Assembly (NCBI GenBank): GCA_949775045.1
Contig: OX459104.1
Span: 4,881,306-4,945,305, forward strand
DNA: 64,000 bases
From: Metridium senile
Taxonomy: Eukaryota > Cnidaria > Anthozoa > Actiniaria > Metridiidae
Direction of reading: 5' to 3'
The notes under the pieces were generated by a model, which worked only from the letters and a program-made list of their open reading frames with translations, made no database searches and was not told the origin of the DNA. This document shows, piece by piece, positions 28,601-34,600 of the stretch. Every line of letters starts with the position of its first letter. Position 1 is the stretch's first letter. The position numbers and the translations under genes were made by a program.

Positions 28601-31600
28601 ATTATGCTGTGGACTATGTAAATGTGTTTTACATTGGTAGAGCCCTTGAAACCAGCGGCCAATTCACAAGTTTCAAATTTCTTCATAGCTCTGGTGCCAA
28701 GAAATTCAATTGGCCAAAAAGTGATGACTTAGAAGAGAAACACATCACCTGCATCTTCTATGGTCCAATAAAGTTAACAGGAAATGGCCCTTTTACAGTT
28801 GATGACCTAGAGGAAATTGAAGCCATTTTCAAGACCTACATTGTCAAAAAGGGTCGCTAACTTTATTACACTGAGCAGATGTTTGATAATCACTGTGACA
28901 TAATCTCTTTTCTACAACTTCACATTCCCAAATGCTTTGTACATTTGTTCAGCTTTTTAATCCCTAAACAGAAGTTACAATTGTTAGCATCAAAGCATTC
29001 TGGTATTTATACTTTACTGATGGCATCATTTATGAACGAAATACATGTTTGAATGGTTGAGCTTTATTTGGGCTCATTTTTTCTATTTCATTGTGCAAAT
29101 TGTTGCAAAATAATTCAATTTGATGTCAAAATGCAGGTGTGCATATCGTATTGAATCAAACCAGTACAAAACCCTGGTTTGACATTGTGACAATATTGTT
29201 CATATTCGGAATATGAGGTCTTTGGATTAGCATGTAATTATGGTCTTCTCATTGGTGTTTTATAGATTAAATTCATCAAATTTTGATGTTTCAATCATTA
29301 TTAAGGATTAATTTGTCATTTTCTCCCTTGTTTTCAAGAAAGTACTTTTTGTAGTCTCCGCAACGTAGTCTCCGCAACGGTACCACCTTCTTATTTTCTA
29401 TAATTTTCAGGCAATGTAATGGACTTAGGCCAAATATTTTGGCATATATTTAAACTAGATAGACTAGCATTCAATGTAAGCAAAAAAAGAATTTTGAAAA
29501 GATCATAGAGTCAGAGAGTTTTGAACCTGAACTTTGTTGATCAAAACAGAGGGTTTTTTTTGTAGTTTCCGCAACAGCTCATGTTTAACTCAATGTAGCT
29601 CCTCCCGCTTTTGATTTATAAATGTTGTGTAGATTTTTTGAAAGCCCTGGAGGAGACCTATTGTGTAATACCACAATAAGTTTGTATTATTTGTTGAATG
29701 GAAATATATCAATCACTTAATTGCTCTGAAGTGTAGTCTCCGCAACGGAGGAATACTGTGGAATGACCCCACAACATATTAACGGGTAGATGCAAGCAAT
29801 GATACCATCAAAAAATTCTAGAATTCTAGTATACAAAGTTAACTTATTGGGAAAGTGCTAAGTGTTGGACGCCTTTTTTAAAATTTAAAATCATGACACA
29901 ACATATTAACGGGTAGATGCAAGCAATGATACCATCAAAAAATTCTAGAATTCTAGTATACAAACTTATTGGGAGAGTGCTAAGTGTTGGACGCCTTTTT
30001 GGAAATTTAACATCACAACACAACATATTAACGGGTAGATGCAAGCAATGATACCATCAACAAATTCTAGAATTCTAGTATACAAACTTATTGGGAGAGT
30101 GGTAAGTGTTGGACACCTTTTTTGAAATTTAAAATCATGACACAACATATTAACGGGTAGATGCAAGCAATGATACCATCAAAAAATTCTAGAATTCTAG
30201 TATACAAACTTATTGGGAAAGTGCCAAGTGTTGGACACCTTTTTGAAATTTAAAATCATGACACAACATATTAATGGGTAGATGCAAGCAATGATACCAT
30301 CAACAAATTCTAGAATTCTAGTATACAAACTTATTGGGAGAGTGGTAAGTGTTGGACACCTTTTTTGAAATTTAAAATCATGACACAACATATTAACGGG
30401 TAGATGCAAGCAATGATACCATCAAAAAATTCTAGAATTCTAGTATACAAAGTTAACTTATTGGGAAAGTGCTAAGTGTTGGACGCCTTTTTTAAAATTT
30501 AAAATCATGACACAACATATTAACGGGTAGATGCAAGCAATGATACCATCAAAAAATTCTAGAATTCTAGTATACAAAGTTAACTTATTGGGAAAGTGCT
30601 AAGTGTTGGACACCTTTTTGAAATTTAAAATCATGACACAACATATTAATGGGTAGATGCAAGCAATGATACCATCAACAAATTCTAGAATTCTAGTATA
30701 CAAACTTATTGGGAAAGTGCTAAGTGTTGGACGCCTTTTTTGAAATTTAAAATCATGACACAACATATTAATGAGTGGATGCAAGCAACAGTAACATCAA
30801 AAAAACTAGGAAAACATTCTTTGTCTCTTTACCTGGTTGTTGCGGTCTATGATGACCTTTACAATTTCACCAGGATACCACAAATCATCGCTCCGTTTAC
30901 CAATAACCCTCGTTTCTTCATTGAATACCGGAGGAGCACACTCAATTGGTCGAGGGTTGCTAACGGAGACTGTTGTTGTGGCTGTTGTTACCGTAGCTAC
31001 AGAAGACTGTACTTTAGTCGTGGATGTTGGTCTGGTTCTAGAAGATAATTGAGAAAGATAATTAATGATTGTAAAAATACTGATAAAAACGTATCCTCGG
31101 AAACCCAGGAGTAATCTTTTGTCGCTCGTTTCTCGCTCCCAGAAAAAATACCCCTGGGAACGTAGTCTGTTGGAGCTTCTTCCGGAAGTCAAAATTCAGC
31201 TCTTTCCTGATTGGTCCATCGCTGAGGTCGACCAATGAAAATTAAGATAACCATTCAAAGGAAGTCGCTAAATAATTTTGAATTTTGACTTCCGGAACAA
31301 GCTCCAACAGACTACGTTCCCAGGGGTATTTTTCTGGGAGCGAGAAATTTGTGACAGAAGATTACCCCTGGGTTCCTGAGGATGATGAAAGCGATAATGA
31401 ATATTGTGATAATGATGGCGTTGATGATAGATAGCACATTTAGTATGTTTTAAAATATTCATACAAACAAATATATTACTGGTATACAAACTGATGATGA
31501 TAATAATGATGATGATGATGAAGTTGGCAAAGGAGCTGTTGCTGCTGCTGCTGATGCTGCTGATGATGATAATGAAGATGGCAAGAATGGTGTTGATGAA

Positions 31601-34600
31601 GATGATGAAGATAGCAAAGGCCGAGATGCTGCTGATGATGGTGATGATGATGATAATGATGATGGTGATAATGGTTTTGATGTTGATGATGCTGCTGATG
31701 ATGCTGATGATGGTGATGATGATGATAATGATGATGATGATTTAGAGGCATAGTAATAAAATAGTGATGATGATAATGATAATGATAGTGATAATATTGA
31801 CATTACTAATAACAGCAATAACGATAATCATAATCATAGCAATGATGATGGTGATAATAATTACTCCAAACTTACTGTGTTACAGGAGTTGCGTCCAATG
31901 TAGACACAGAGGGTGTGGTGGGTGCCTTTGCACCCCTTACATACTCAGGTGGTGTAATAGGCTGTGAAGATTTTACTGTTACCATGCTAACAACAGACTT
32001 TGCGGGTCCATCCTTGCATGGCGATTTTAATGTCCGATACGCTATTACACCTTCTGGAGAGGCCACAGGCTGAGTAAGTGGCATGTTTAATGGAGTAGTC
32101 TGTAGCACATTTTTGGGCGTGTTCAAGGGAGATTTTGATACTTTCGGTAATATTGGTACAGTTTGATTAGGTGTCTTTGATATTGTCTTTGAAGGAACAA
32201 TTTTAGTAGAACTTGCCATTGTAGAGGCATGGTTGCTTGTGGATACGGTGGTTGATTTTGGAGGTTGAGAAAGGTTACATGTATGCTTCTCTGTTAATTT
32301 AGATGGCTGTACGCTTGTTTTCTTTGCAGTTGGTTTGGGCCCAATTTCAGCTTGACAGCCAAAGTCACTTTTAGGGACACCCTCGTCATCATCAATTACA
32401 ATGATGTTTTTGACTTGGTTGCCGTTGTCAGTGAGCTCTTTGTAATCAAAAAAACTAGCACAAAAACAAACACATCATTTTAAGTTTATAATCCGAAGCA
32501 CAAATAGTTTATGTATTAAATGATAATAATAATAATGATGATTTTTTGTGTAAAATGATAATGATGATAATAATAATAATGATGATTCTTTTGTGTAAAA
32601 TGATAATAATAATAATGATGATTCTTTTGTGTAAAATGATAATGATGATAATAATAATGATGATTTTTGTGTAAAATGATAATGATGAAAATAATAATGA
32701 TGATTTTTTGTGTAAAATGATAATGATCAAAATATTAATAAAGTGCTTATAATAAAGGGTGCAAATTCTGTTCTTAGTGCTAAAAAGTAACATAAAAATT
32801 TATAATCAAAATTTAAATACTAATTTGAATAAATGAGTTTTGAGCTGCAATTTAAAAATTGATATTAAATTAGAAGTGTATTTTATTGAAGTTGGCAATC
32901 AATGATCAAATGATAATGATGATATATGAATGACAATAACATGATGACAATTGTGGCAATGATGACAACATTGATTATGATGATGATAATAGTGACAATA
33001 GTGATGATGATAATGATAGATTTTGACAAGTTTTACAATCAAGGTAAAAACCTTACCTTTCTGGGATAATGTCTGCTTCCTGAATCATGAGTAATTGATC
33101 TTCAATTGACTTGAGCAAGGATTTCAACTCACTTTGGTTGCCTGGAAAAGTATTAAAATGATCTAAATAAATGATAATGTCCGTAATCGTGGTAGCTATT
33201 ACAATGATGTTAATGTTAATTTTTTGGGGAAAACTTTCAAAAGGAAAACGAAAAGTACTATTATTTAGCATTGGTAGTTCCTCCAGCTAGAAGTAAGCTG
33301 GTCTCCCAGGAAGCCGACAGTGTGCTCTTTCCCCCTCTGTCCATCAATGCTCTATTTTACGGGTATTTAAGGTTACAGTCCACCTTCGCGGGGTGTATCA
33401 GTAAAAAAATCATAAGCTCGTCAGATTAAATATTATTTCAAAGATTTACACATCATTTTAAAGCTAAATAACCATAGAATACGCCTGTGTAATTTGTTTT
33501 ACCAAAATGTTCATGTATAAAGAGTTGTGATGCTTTAAACTCAAAACGACCGTCTTTGTTTGAGCGAATTGATCTAAAAAAGTTATGATTGTATTGTCGT
33601 CTTTTCTGCATAATGTCAATCAGCACATACGTGCCTTCCAAAACGTGTGTTGTGTATGCTAATTATAATAATTTGCCGTAAAAAGCTCCACAGGATTGAA
33701 TCACGCAACACTGCGATTAGGACGGATTATGACACTTTCGTTGTTATATTTATTTGGCCATAAAATACGTTTCGTTAAATATCTCGCTAAGGAAAATACA
33801 TTTTCAAAAGATTTTGATTTTATTCGAAGGTTTATTCATCGACTAAAAAGTTCCTGAAATAAAAAAAAATTGGCCAGATTATAGGTCTGAAACTAGACTG
33901 TAACCTTAAAGCCACTCAAAGCTACACTGAATGGAAGAAGTCGCAACAAGTGTGAGGCCACTAGGGATCGAACTTGTGATCTCTCGCTCCGAAAGACCAC
34001 ACTAACCAACTTAGCTACACTTGTTCAAACAAATCAAACTGACTCAAACACTTATAATCCATGTCTGAGCAGGGACTCGAACCTGGACCACAGCAACTCA
34101 AACCTGGCTCACAGCGGTGAGAGGCGAGTGGAACACTGCTACACCACAGATGCCAGCCAAAAGTAGAGAATTGAATAGAAAAGAATGACAATGAAGTTGT
34201 GTACCTGAGACAGCGTCAATTCTGTCTGATAGAGACTCAGTCGATCTGAAATGATAAACACATAATCAAAATAATGATGACTATGAAAATAACGATGAGA
34301 ATGACGCTATTCATTATGATAATGATATTGACAAAAACAGTATTTATTATAAAGTCAATATTGGTTGTAATGATGATATTCATGATTGGGATGATAATAG
34401 TAGAGTAGCACTTTATCCTGAGACAATTGTCAAGTGGCTCTCGATGATGATGATGATGATGATAAGGATAATGGAAATATACTAAAAACATGAAATTTAA
34501 CTGGTCGTATCACCCAACTAACTCATCCATGAAATCAATAACACTGTTAGCCAAACACAACTAAATGTATACTACAAATATACTTTAGAAACAAAACAAA

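Noticed and set aside
33906..34160. tRNA genes suggested by B-box sequences
   Set aside because: No closed cloverleaf or matching acceptor stem; the head is followed by a shared SINE body.
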